Origin: Potentilla sterilis
Lineage: Eukaryota; Streptophyta; Magnoliopsida; Rosales; Rosaceae
Length of the DNA: 64,000 nucleotides
NCBI GenBank assembly: GCA_963682095.1
Contig: OY821757.1
Location: forward strand, 32,651,700-32,715,699
Reading direction: 5' to 3'
Below the pieces are notes generated by a model, which searched no databases, had not been told where the DNA came from, and saw only the letters and a list, made by a program, of their open reading frames with translations. Made by a program: the position numbers and the translations under genes. Positions 21,734 through 33,311 of this stretch are shown piece by piece; within the stretch, counting starts at the first letter, position 1, and each line of letters starts with the position of its first letter.

Positions 21734-22615
21734 GTTTTTCAAGTAGTGATTCATCCCTATGGCTTGTATTATTTTCTGCCTTGTTACAATCTTTGTTGTA
21801 ATAATACTTGGTTTAATTTTGGTTTTATATGAATGTTTTAATTTCGGTTTCTATTGAAGTTATGATGTTTATGTGAACAATTTTATGTATGATTTCCGAA
21901 TTATTAGAATAGGGCTGTGGTATATTTCGGGTATGTTTCTTTGATTTACTTGATTAATTTTCATGAATTCTATGCATAAAAGTCTTGTACGTGCGGGCTG
22001 CCCTTGTCATGGCAGTTCCAAGGGTCTTGATTTCACTTGCCAAAGTAATTTAGATTGCATCATACGCTGAGTTGTTGTGTCTAAATCACTTAAGAGGGTT
22101 ACCATAATTCTGAAAATTTGCATGTTTAAACAAGATGTGTGACGACTTGCTTGTTTATGTGTTTCCAATTTGGCTTTTGTGCTTATATGTTCTTCGTGTT
22201 TAACTTCTACGCTGAGTGTTTTTAAACCGATTAGCATTATGATTAGGGTGATACGCTGAGTTAACTCTAATTACTTGTGAAGTCTTAACGATTAGATGGA
22301 CCGCTGAGGGCTCTAATTAAAATTGGAATTAGGTTAAATCATAGAAATTGCCGATTGTATGCTTGCTGCCTATTTGTTCTTTGATTCGTGTCATGCATGA
22401 TTTTGAGTTCTTTGTGCTATGCTTTGTGTGGAATTGTTGATCACTTGTATATATTTAATTTAGGTTTTTATTTTGATAATTTTCAGTAAGTATTTAATCC
22501 CAATTCCGAATCCCCCATTGTTATGTTTCTGTTAACACTTTAATTCTCGATTACCCTTCAAGTTCCCCGGATTGATCGAACCCTATTTATCCATACTAAC
22601 GATGACATTTTGCAG
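21734..22615 (+). other. Candidate 5'-UTR intron inside the LARD LTR
   Basis: A donor-like CCAAG|GTTTTTC lies at 21733/21734 after a C/A-rich stretch. The 3' end has TACTAAC (22594-22600), the ideal branch-site sequence, 16 bases from its branch A to the TTTTGCAG that ends at 22615. The DNA between is T-rich, like plant introns. This repeats in all five LTRs and is not tested. Confidence 0.4.
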
Positions 22616-22654
22616 GGTTTTAAATTAGTGTGAGTTTCGGCTCCCACCAATTTT

Positions 22655-22672
22655 TGGCGCCGTTGCCGGGGA
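22655..22672 (+). other. Primer binding site, tRNA-Asp type
   Basis: TGGCGCCGTTGCCGGGGA starts five bases after the LTR end. It is complementary to the 3' end of plant tRNA-Asp(GUC), as recalled from the Arabidopsis sequence, over 18 bases. Copies start at 27986, 33317 and 38648. The fifth LTR is not followed by one, as expected for the outer 3' LTR. Confidence 0.9.
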
Positions 22673-23365
22673 ATTTGAGAAATATTGTTTATTGAAGTGT
22701 TAATATTTGTATATTTGTATATTTGTTAAATTTCGGTTTGTATAAATTTTTCTTTACTTTGATTCGTAGTTGTAGACGGTTTGTAATAGTAATTAGGGTT
22801 TTGTTTTTCAGTTTTTAATAATTGCCGATTGTAATTATTTGAGGATGTATGTTGTAATAACTTAGATAATTTCTAGGAAGTTGATAGTTTTATGTATGCT
22901 TAAGTTTATTGTAGTTTCTAAAGTGTAACATGTAGGTGAAGCCTCTTTTGTTGATCTTAACCTAAACCCTTCATACTAGCGCTTGCGTTTTTATGAGGTT
23001 GAGGGCGGTTTTGATCAACACTTGTAGACCGCTAGGGACCCGAGTTTATTTTACAAAGTATGGGGCAAGTTATTTTCATAGATATGGTTCTCAGGTTTGT
23101 TTAACTGGATCTCAAGGCCCACAGACTGATGTTCATTCTCGGTGAGTGAGTCGATAGGGGACTTGTCCTCCGTGGTGTCCAACAACGAGTCCTGCCTGGT
23201 TCCTGTAGGGGGTTCGCCCTCCGTGAATCTTAACGACACCGCCTTTGAAAAGTAAAATACGCTCGACCCTAGACAACAGCTTGTGCCGAAGCATCACCTC
23301 ACTTTAGACGCTAGAAGATAACTTGAATATACATGATTCTATTTTCTTCAAAACTAAAATTCGTC

Positions 23366-23466
23366 TTTAATATTTGAGGTATATCGGAATAAGCATGATA
23401 CTACCTTGGGCTGTATCAGTCCATTGCACTGTTATCTCCTCTGCTCCACGTACCTCAAATTTTAAA
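23366..23466 (+). other. Conserved leader hairpin, LARD
   Basis: Bases 23366-23381 pair with 23451-23466, 16 positions with one mismatch. It corresponds to 244-343 of A. Against A, the pairs C-G, T-A and G-C have become T-A, A-T and T-A, which is double compensatory change. Copies lie at steps of 5331 bp. Confidence 0.65.
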
Positions 23467-23956
23467 GTTGTGTGAATAAAAGCAATTAGATTAAGCTAAG
23501 CTCGACATCCTTTGACTCTAAATTTTTGCCTAATTACTTTCGTGTGCATATGTGTGATATTGTGTGGAAATTCCGTATTTTTGAAATCGTAAAGATGTAT
23601 CTATCTTATGTAAATGTTGTATTTTGAAATCGTTGCTAACTCTAACATACTTATAGAGTTTGATTGTCAGTTGCGGATCATAAGGAAGAGGTGAAGAATT
23701 ACATTTTAAACAGTTGATTGGAGCTCTCATTGACTTGGGAAGGACGACAAGTGTTACAAGAAACGAGTTCCTCCCCTCTAAACTTTTGTTCATGATTTAC
23801 AATTAAATTCTACTTAGCTAATTGTTGTATATTTATAGACTAACTTCTAACTTTAGCTAATTCACTAACTTACTACTAACTTATTCTTTGAACTCTCATC
23901 TCCACTATTCTAAATTTCTTTATCTTGATGCGATGCAGTTGAAGAGTGGAGTAATC

Positions 23957-24046
23957 ATGCATCGATTTATGATAACCATTGTAAGGAGGCACGAATTTGG
24001 AGTGCGCACTCCAAAAGGCGTCGCCCACAACTTGATTAAGAAGTGA
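23957..24046 (+). CDS. Possible 29-codon ORF with 20-bp palindrome at the gag-pol deletion site of the LARD
   Basis: A short frame starts at ATG 23957 and ends at TGA 24044-24046, just where the sequence changes from leader to 3' region. It contains a perfect 20-bp palindrome, TTTGGAGTGCGCACTCCAAA (23996-24015). It follows an acceptor-like GATGCAG at 23932-23938. No match to gag or pol is evident and I do not recognise the peptide. Copies at 29288, 34619 and 39950 are identical, which says little because the array is recent. It may be non-coding. Confidence 0.2.
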   Translation: MHRFMITIVRRHEFGVRTPKGVAHNLIKK

Positions 24047-25910
24047 AGAGTCTAGGCTGAGTAGACTATAAACATTAAGCGCTATATGGGAGGCAACCCA
24101 TTTCAACCGAAAAAAAGTGAAGGAGCCATCAACGAGAGTTTGCATTTTCTAAATCCCTACACTTTTATGGTTGAATTGTATATGTGTGAAATTTGTGGAA
24201 TCTATTGTATGCTTAGAAATTACAATCTTATTTTCTGGATTACATTGAGGACAATGTAATTTTCTAAGTGTGGGGTGGAGATACATGTTTCACATGCTTT
24301 TTGTTTTGTTTGTTTATTTTTAGTTTGTTTGTTTCGAGTCATATAAGAAAAAAAAAATTGAAAAAATGCAGAAAATCCCAAAAAGAATCGTGTGTTTTGT
24401 TTTGTTTTGAGTCTTAGGATGCCCCTAAAATGTCTAGGATGATTATGTCTTGGAATGCATAGATGATGGTTTTACATTCACCTAATGATTGAATTGTGAG
24501 TTCCATGAATTATGTGATCGGTATGAACACTTGAGATATGTTTTGATTGTAAAAGCATGCGTGTTTTGGTTAATTTTGTTCCATAACAACCTATGTGAGC
24601 TTTTGTGCCTATATACTTTCTTCATGTGTGATAAAAGATTAAATTGGCTGAAAAATTTGAATCATGAAACCTCATCATTCTTTGTATATTCAATGATTAT
24701 GTGTTATAGCTTTTGATGGATTCTAGAATGCTAGAACTTGCTCTTGCTGATTTTCGAAACTGTATAATCATAACATGCCTTGATTCTGAAAAGGATTGGA
24801 AACGTTTTTACTAGGATTACCACAAATGCCAAATAAGCATGTGCCCTATTTGTGCCCGTCGTGGGACTCCTTAGTTTTAACCCCTTTGAGCCTACATTGA
24901 GCTTTTCTTTTCATCACCTTTAAACATTTCCCTTTTGCCTAGTATAGTTACATCTTTTCCCTTATCATTGAAACTTGGCAAAAGCTTGAAACCGAGAATA
25001 AATTTTAACATGGGGTGATGTTATGAAACAAGTGTGGGGTGAACTTATATGCAATATGATACCGAATTATATGTATGCCGTGCCTAAAACAAAAGAAAAA
25101 GAGAAAAGAAAAATCGGACAGAAAAAAACAAAGAAAAGAAAAAAATAATAATAAGTCCGAAACAAAAGAAAAAGAATAGGCACGGCTTTGAATGAAAAAT
25201 TGCTAAGTTCTATGTTGTGAAATTGGAGTTTGTATCTATTTGAAGACCTATCATTGTTATATTTGGTCTTTGTTCGTTTTTCACAATGCTTTGGAAAGAA
25301 AAGAATGAAGTTTGGGTCCAATAAGATAATATTTGGCCCATCGAAGGAAGGCATAAGGAGAATTGAGCTTTGCCAAGTTTTTGTGATATCTTTAAGCACC
25401 ACTTATCCAAAAATTCTCACCTATGCAGCCGAGCCCCATTATTCTCCCTTTAAAACGTCTTCCATGATTCTTAAGATAGGTGAATTTGATTTGTGGAGAT
25501 TTTCTCAAGAGTTAAGCATATGGTTTTGGTCCATTTGTGCACATAATTGTTACATGAGGTTTTTCCAGAAAATTATTCACAAAGTGCTTTCTTTTCATGA
25601 AATATGCAAGCTATTTGAATGCCTTACAATCTTTTCTCTTGCATATACTTTGAGTGAATTGCCATGATCAAATGAAAAGAAGAGAGTATGCCTAGTGAGG
25701 AGGATCGGATTAACCTTACATGTTGATGCTTATATGTTTGCTTCTCACTTATTCATGCCGTGATACATGTTTATGGAATTTGGAATTTGTGTGCTTACTC
25801 TCGAATGTTTAACTTGAAAGCTATGCATTCTTAAGATTCTGAGACAATTGTTTTTGGGGCTGTAGTAGTTTTGTTTTTAATTTAATTTTGCTAAGGGACT
25901 AGCAAAACCT

Positions 25911-25925
25911 AAGTGTGGGGTAATT
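25911..25925 (+). other. Polypurine tract, LARD unit 1
   Basis: AAGTGTGGGGTAATT touches the start of LTR 2. Copies end at 31256, 36587 and 41918, each next to an LTR. Confidence 0.85.
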
Positions 25926-27980
25926 TGATAGGAGCATTTTATGCGACGTTCTTAATATGTTTTTACCTCCATTTATGCTTTTCTTAATCCTTATTTGTGT
26001 AAGATCGAGTCATTAGAGTGAGTCTTGAGTCTTTGGCAGAAATAATATGAAATTGTGCGCAATGATATTGAATTAGAAAAGTTTCGGCAATTCCTAGTCA
26101 AACTAGGAATCCTAATTGAACCAGGAAAGTAAAAATGCTTTGTCGTTTCTAAAAACGATGAAGATTGAGATTAGGAAACTTCTTTTGATTAGGAAACCTA
26201 TTCGGATTAGGAAACCTAGCTTGTCTAGGAAACTAAAATGAATTAGGAAATCGGATTGAACAAGGAAACCTATTTTGAATAGGAAAGATTATTCTTGCCG
26301 AAACTTACCATATTTATTTTCTTGACTTTTCAGAAAATATTTCCACAATTGAAATCTTGAAGCAAGAGGAAAAGAAGACCTAAAAAGGCAAGGAAAGTTC
26401 AGATGCAAATAGGAAAGAAGAGAAGAAACATAAAGAACCCTGTTCAAATTCGGGCAGATTCCTGTCTGCAAACTTCCGGAATTTCTGCCGGACGAACCAC
26501 AACGAATTTGGGGAAACCCTTTTATGGCGAGGAAGGCCTTTGAGTCTAGTTTCTTCAGGATTTGGAATCGCATCAAAATCTTTCCTGAGTAAAAAGTTAT
26601 GCAAGAATCATTGCCGAAAGGTCAGTCTGCCGATTTCAGAAAAGAAGAAAAGAAGAAGGAAGGTTTGGCCGGTTTGTCCTAGCTACAAAAGGGAAGGTTT
26701 AATTGCTGAATCATACAAGGAAAGGGACATTATTCTTACATCAAATTGGTAAGAAACCTTTGTGCAATAAGGAAAAGAATTCAGCCAAAATTAGAAAAGG
26801 AAGGAACTCTCAATACTTGCCTGTTTTGCACCAATCCTTAATGGCTAGGGTTTTCCTTTGCTCCCTATATATTGAGGCCGGCTGCCTCTCTTCAAAATCA
26901 TCACATTCTACACGAAAATACTAGCCAAAGTTCTGCCAAAGTTCTCTCAAGTGAAGGAAGAAAATCCTCAAGCCGAAACACATCCATCCTCCCACCACAA
27001 AATCGCAAGAATCCTCACCTACCTTCATCCGTGCACTCCACCACTTCTTGCCGAATCTTCCAAGGTTTTTCAAGTAGTGATTCATCCCTATGGCTTGTAT
27101 TATTTTCTGCCTTGTTACAATCTTTGTTGTAATAATACTTGGTTTAATTTTGGTTTTATATGAATGTTTTAATTTCGGTTTCTATTGAAGTTATGATGTT
27201 TATGTGAACAATTTTATGTATGATTTCCGAATTATTAGAATAGGGCTGTGGTATATTTCGGGTATGTTTCTTTGATTTACTTGATTAATTTTCATGAATT
27301 CTATGCATAAAAGTCTTGTACGTGCGGGCTGCCCTTGTCATGGCAGTTCCAAGGGTCTTGATTTCACTTGCCAAAGTAATTTAGATTGCATCATACGCTG
27401 AGTTGTTGTGTCTAAATCACTTAAGAGGGTTACCATAATTCTGAAAATTTGCATGTTTAAACAAGATGTGTGACGACTTGCTTGTTTATGTGTTTCCAAT
27501 TTGGCTTTTGTGCTTATATGTTCTTCGTGTTTAACTTCTACGCTGAGTGTTTTTAAACCGATTAGCATTATGATTAGGGTGATACGCTGAGTTAACTCTA
27601 ATTACTTGTGAAGTCTTAACGATTAGATGGACCGCTGAGGGCTCTAATTAAAATTGGAATTAGGTTAAATCATAGAAATTGCCGATTGTATGCTTGCTGC
27701 CTATTTGTTCTTTGATTCGTGTCATGCATGATTTTGAGTTCTTTGTGCTATGCTTTGTGTGGAATTGTTGATCACTTGTATATATTTAATTTAGGTTTTT
27801 ATTTTGATAATTTTCAGTAAGTATTTAATCCCAATTCCGAATCCCCCATTGTTATGTTTCTGTTAACACTTTAATTCTCGATTACCCTTCAAGTTCCCCG
27901 GATTGATCGAACCCTATTTATCCATACTAACGATGACATTTTGCAGGGTTTTAAATTAGTGTGAGTTTCGGCTCCCACCA
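25926..27980 (+). repeat. LARD array LTR 2
   Basis: Same as LTR 1 except A for G at 26284, the only LTR difference I found in the array. Confidence 0.93.
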
Positions 27981-30900
27981 ATTTTTGGCGCCGTTGCCGG
28001 GGAATTTGAGAAATATTGTTTATTGAAGTGTTAATATTTGTATATTTGTATATTTGTTAAATTTCGGTTTGTATAAATTTTTCTTTACTTTGATTCGTAG
28101 TTGTAGACGGTTTGTAATAGTAATTAGGGTTTTGTTTTTCAGTTTTTAATAATTGCCGATTGTAATTATTTGAGGATGTATGTTGTAATAACTTAGATAA
28201 TTTCTAGGAAGTTGATAGTTTTATGTATGCTTAAGTTTATTGTAGTTTCTAAAGTGTAACATGTAGGTGAAGCCTCTTTTGTTGATCTTAACCTAAACCC
28301 TTCATACTAGCGCTTGCGTTTTTATGAGGTTGAGGGCGGTTTTGATCAACACTTGTAGACCGCTAGGGACCCGAGTTTATTTTACAAAGTATGGGGCAAG
28401 TTATTTTCATAGATATGGTTCTCAGGTTTGTTTAACTGGATCTCAAGGCCCACAGACTGATGTTCATTCTCGGTGAGTGAGTCGATAGGGGACTTGTCCT
28501 CCGTGGTGTCCAACAACGAGTCCTGCCTGGTTCCTGTAGGGGGTTCGCCCTCCGTGAATCTTAACGACACCGCCTTTGAAAAGTAAAATACGCTCGACCC
28601 TAGACAACAGCTTGTGCCGAAGCATCACCTCACTTTAGACGCTAGAAGATAACTTGAATATACATGATTCTATTTTCTTCAAAACTAAAATTCGTCTTTA
28701 ATATTTGAGGTATATCGGAATAAGCATGATACTACCTTGGGCTGTATCAGTCCATTGCACTGTTATCTCCTCTGCTCCACGTACCTCAAATTTTAAAGTT
28801 GTGTGAATAAAAGCAATTAGATTAAGCTAAGCTCGACATCCTTTGACTCTAAATTTTTGCCTAATTACTTTCGTGTGCATATGTGTGATATTGTGTGGAA
28901 ATTCCGTATTTTTGAAATCGTAAAGATGTATCTATCTTATGTAAATGTTGTATTTTGAAATCGTTGCTAACTCTAACATACTTATAGAGTTTGATTGTCA
29001 GTTGCGGATCATAAGGAAGAGGTGAAGAATTACATTTTAAACAGTTGATTGGAGCTCTCATTGACTTGGGAAGGACGACAAGTGTTACAAGAAACGAGTT
29101 CCTCCCCTCTAAACTTTTGTTCATGATTTACAATTAAATTCTACTTAGCTAATTGTTGTATATTTATAGACTAACTTCTAACTTTAGCTAATTCACTAAC
29201 TTACTACTAACTTATTCTTTGAACTCTCATCTCCACTCTTCTAAATTTCTTTATCTTGATGCGATGCAGTTGAAGAGTGGAGTAATCATGCATCGATTTA
29301 TGATAACCATTGTAAGGAGGCACGAATTTGGAGTGCGCACTCCAAAAGGCGTCGCCCACAACTTGATTAAGAAGTGAAGAGTCTAGGCTGAGTAGACTAT
29401 AAACATTAAGCGCTATATGGGAGGCAACCCATTTCAACCGAAAAAAAGTGAAGAAGCCATCAACGAGAGTTTGCATTTTCTAAATCCCTACACTTTTATG
29501 GTTGAATTGTATATGTGTGAAATTTGTGGAATCTATTGTATGCTTAGAAATTACAATCTTATTTTCTGGATTACATTGAGGACAATGTAATTTTCTAAGT
29601 GTGGGGTGGAGATACATGTTTCACATGCTTTTTGTTTTGTTTGTTTATTTTTAGTTTGTTTGTTTCGAGTCATATAAGAAAAAAAAAATTGAAAAAATGC
29701 AGAAAATCCCAAAAAGAATCGTGTGTTTTGTTTTGTTTTGAGTCTTAGGATGCCCCTAAAATGTCTAGGATGATTATGTCTTGGAATGCATAGATGATGG
29801 TTTTACATTCACCTAATGATTGAATTGTGAGTTCCATGAATTATGTGATCGGTATGAACACTTGAGATATGTTTTGATTGTAAAAGCATGCGTGTTTTGG
29901 TTAATTTTGTTCCATAACAACCTATGTGAGCTTTTGTGCCTATATACTTTCTTCATGTGTGATAAAAGATTAAATTGGCTGAAAAATTTGAATCATGAAA
30001 CCTCATCATTCTTTGTATATTCAATGATTATGTGTTATAGCTTTTGATGGATTCTAGAATGCTAGAACTTGCTCTTGCTGATTTTCGAAACTGTATAATC
30101 ATAACATGCCTTGATTCTGAAAAGGATTGGAAACGTTTTTACTAGGATTACCACAAATGCCAAATAAGCATGTGCCCTATTTGTGCCCGTCGTGGGACTC
30201 CTTAGTTTTAACCCCTTTGAGCCTACATTGAGCTTTTCTTTTCATCACCTTTAAACATTTCCCTTTTGCCTAGTATAGTTACATCTTTTCCCTTATCATT
30301 GAAACTTGGCAAAAGCTTGAAACCGAGAATAAATTTTAACATGGGGTGATGTTATGAAACAAGTGTGGGGTGAACTTATATGCAATATGATACCGAATTA
30401 TATGTATGCCGTGCCTAAAACAAAAGAAAAAGAGAAAAGAAAAATCGGACAGAAAAAAACAAAGAAAAGAAAAAAATAATAATAAGTCCGAAACAAAAGA
30501 AAAAGAATAGGCACGGCTTTGAATGAAAAATTGCTAAGTTCTATGTTGTGAAATTGGAGTTTGTATCTATTTGAAGACCTATCATTGTTATATTTGGTCT
30601 TTGTTCGTTTTTCACAATGCTTTGGAAAGAAAAGAATGAAGTTTGGGTCCAATAAGATAATATTTGGCCCATCGAAGGAAGGCATAAGGAGAATTGAGCT
30701 TTGCCAAGTTTTTGTGATATCTTTAAGCACCACTTATCCAAAAATTCTCACCTATGCAGCCGAGCCCCATTATTCTCCCTTTAAAACGTCTTCCATGATT
30801 CTTAAGATAGGTGAATTTGATTTGTGGAGATTTTCTCAAGAGTTAAGCATATGGTTTTGGTCCATTTGTGCACATAATTGTTACATGAGGTTTTTCCAGA

Positions 30901-31256
30901 AAATTATTCACAAAGTGCTTTCTTTTCATGAAATATGCAAGCTATTTGAATGCCTTACAATCTTTTCTCTTGCATATACTTTGAGTGAATTGCCATGATC
31001 AAATGAAAAGAAGAGAGTATGCCTAGTGAGGAGGATCGGATTAACCTTACATGTTGATGCTTATATGTTTGCTTCTCACTTATTCATGCCGTGATACATG
31101 TTTATGGAATTTGGAATTTGTGTGCTTACTCTCGAATGTTTAACTTGAAAGCTATGCATTCTTAAGATTCTGAGACAATTGTTTTTGGGGCTGTAGTAGT
31201 TTTGTTTTTAATTTAATTTTGCTAAGGGACTAGCAAAACCTAAGTGTGGGGTAATT
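27981..31256 (+). other. LARD internal region 2
   Basis: Same content as region 1, with the primer site at 27986 and the small frame at 29288. Its own difference is A for G at 29454. Confidence 0.9.
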
Positions 31257-33311
31257 TGATAGGAGCATTTTATGCGACGTTCTTAATATGTTTTTACCTC
31301 CATTTATGCTTTTCTTAATCCTTATTTGTGTAAGATCGAGTCATTAGAGTGAGTCTTGAGTCTTTGGCAGAAATAATATGAAATTGTGCGCAATGATATT
31401 GAATTAGAAAAGTTTCGGCAATTCCTAGTCAAACTAGGAATCCTAATTGAACCAGGAAAGTAAAAATGCTTTGTCGTTTCTAAAAACGATGAAGATTGAG
31501 ATTAGGAAACTTCTTTTGATTAGGAAACCTATTCGGATTAGGAAACCTAGCTTGTCTAGGAAACTAAAATGAATTAGGAAATCGGATTGAACAAGGAAAC
31601 CTATTTTGAATAGGGAAGATTATTCTTGCCGAAACTTACCATATTTATTTTCTTGACTTTTCAGAAAATATTTCCACAATTGAAATCTTGAAGCAAGAGG
31701 AAAAGAAGACCTAAAAAGGCAAGGAAAGTTCAGATGCAAATAGGAAAGAAGAGAAGAAACATAAAGAACCCTGTTCAAATTCGGGCAGATTCCTGTCTGC
31801 AAACTTCCGGAATTTCTGCCGGACGAACCACAACGAATTTGGGGAAACCCTTTTATGGCGAGGAAGGCCTTTGAGTCTAGTTTCTTCAGGATTTGGAATC
31901 GCATCAAAATCTTTCCTGAGTAAAAAGTTATGCAAGAATCATTGCCGAAAGGTCAGTCTGCCGATTTCAGAAAAGAAGAAAAGAAGAAGGAAGGTTTGGC
32001 CGGTTTGTCCTAGCTACAAAAGGGAAGGTTTAATTGCTGAATCATACAAGGAAAGGGACATTATTCTTACATCAAATTGGTAAGAAACCTTTGTGCAATA
32101 AGGAAAAGAATTCAGCCAAAATTAGAAAAGGAAGGAACTCTCAATACTTGCCTGTTTTGCACCAATCCTTAATGGCTAGGGTTTTCCTTTGCTCCCTATA
32201 TATTGAGGCCGGCTGCCTCTCTTCAAAATCATCACATTCTACACGAAAATACTAGCCAAAGTTCTGCCAAAGTTCTCTCAAGTGAAGGAAGAAAATCCTC
32301 AAGCCGAAACACATCCATCCTCCCACCACAAAATCGCAAGAATCCTCACCTACCTTCATCCGTGCACTCCACCACTTCTTGCCGAATCTTCCAAGGTTTT
32401 TCAAGTAGTGATTCATCCCTATGGCTTGTATTATTTTCTGCCTTGTTACAATCTTTGTTGTAATAATACTTGGTTTAATTTTGGTTTTATATGAATGTTT
32501 TAATTTCGGTTTCTATTGAAGTTATGATGTTTATGTGAACAATTTTATGTATGATTTCCGAATTATTAGAATAGGGCTGTGGTATATTTCGGGTATGTTT
32601 CTTTGATTTACTTGATTAATTTTCATGAATTCTATGCATAAAAGTCTTGTACGTGCGGGCTGCCCTTGTCATGGCAGTTCCAAGGGTCTTGATTTCACTT
32701 GCCAAAGTAATTTAGATTGCATCATACGCTGAGTTGTTGTGTCTAAATCACTTAAGAGGGTTACCATAATTCTGAAAATTTGCATGTTTAAACAAGATGT
32801 GTGACGACTTGCTTGTTTATGTGTTTCCAATTTGGCTTTTGTGCTTATATGTTCTTCGTGTTTAACTTCTACGCTGAGTGTTTTTAAACCGATTAGCATT
32901 ATGATTAGGGTGATACGCTGAGTTAACTCTAATTACTTGTGAAGTCTTAACGATTAGATGGACCGCTGAGGGCTCTAATTAAAATTGGAATTAGGTTAAA
33001 TCATAGAAATTGCCGATTGTATGCTTGCTGCCTATTTGTTCTTTGATTCGTGTCATGCATGATTTTGAGTTCTTTGTGCTATGCTTTGTGTGGAATTGTT
33101 GATCACTTGTATATATTTAATTTAGGTTTTTATTTTGATAATTTTCAGTAAGTATTTAATCCCAATTCCGAATCCCCCATTGTTATGTTTCTGTTAACAC
33201 TTTAATTCTCGATTACCCTTCAAGTTCCCCGGATTGATCGAACCCTATTTATCCATACTAACGATGACATTTTGCAGGGTTTTAAATTAGTGTGAGTTTC
33301 GGCTCCCACCA
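31257..33311 (+). repeat. LARD array LTR 3
   Basis: Same ends and content as LTR 1. I found no difference. Confidence 0.93.

Larger units (their letters stand above)
20595..22649 (+). repeat. LARD array LTR 1 (2055 bp)
   Basis: The ends are TGATAGGAGC and CTCCCACCA. U3 has a 9-bp inverted repeat, ATTCCTAGT-CAA-ACTAGGAAT (20759-20779), and seven phased 18-bp units (20841-20955). The TATA box is at 21535. A C/A-rich leader-like stretch follows, then a T-rich stretch ending in a TACTAAC and TTTTGCAG pair (22594-22615). Several short open frames here recur in all five LTRs only because the copies are nearly identical. Confidence 0.93.
22650..25925 (+). other. LARD internal region 1 (3276 bp, non-coding)
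   Basis: It holds the primer site, a leader module like those of B, the hairpin, a small open frame with a palindrome, then from about 24045 a 3' region collinear with 6520-8363 of A. The gag-pro-pol block is absent, so the two ends of an Athila-like element are fused. The base at 23907 is A here and C in the other units. A 145-codon frame at 25230-25667 lies in conserved non-coding DNA and has no match in A. Confidence 0.9.

Noticed and set aside
20958..21832. Cluster of short frames in the LARD LTR, both strands
   Set aside because: They overlap each other, lie across the promoter and leader of the LTR, and show no domain. Repetition in five LTRs is due to near identity.
22655..22672. Fragment of a tRNA gene
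   Set aside because: Only the 18 bases complementary to the tRNA 3' end are present, placed right after an LTR, so it is a primer site.
25230..25667. 145-codon frame in each LARD internal region
   Set aside because: It sits in the 3' region that is non-coding in A, B and C, and its presence in all units reflects their recent identity.
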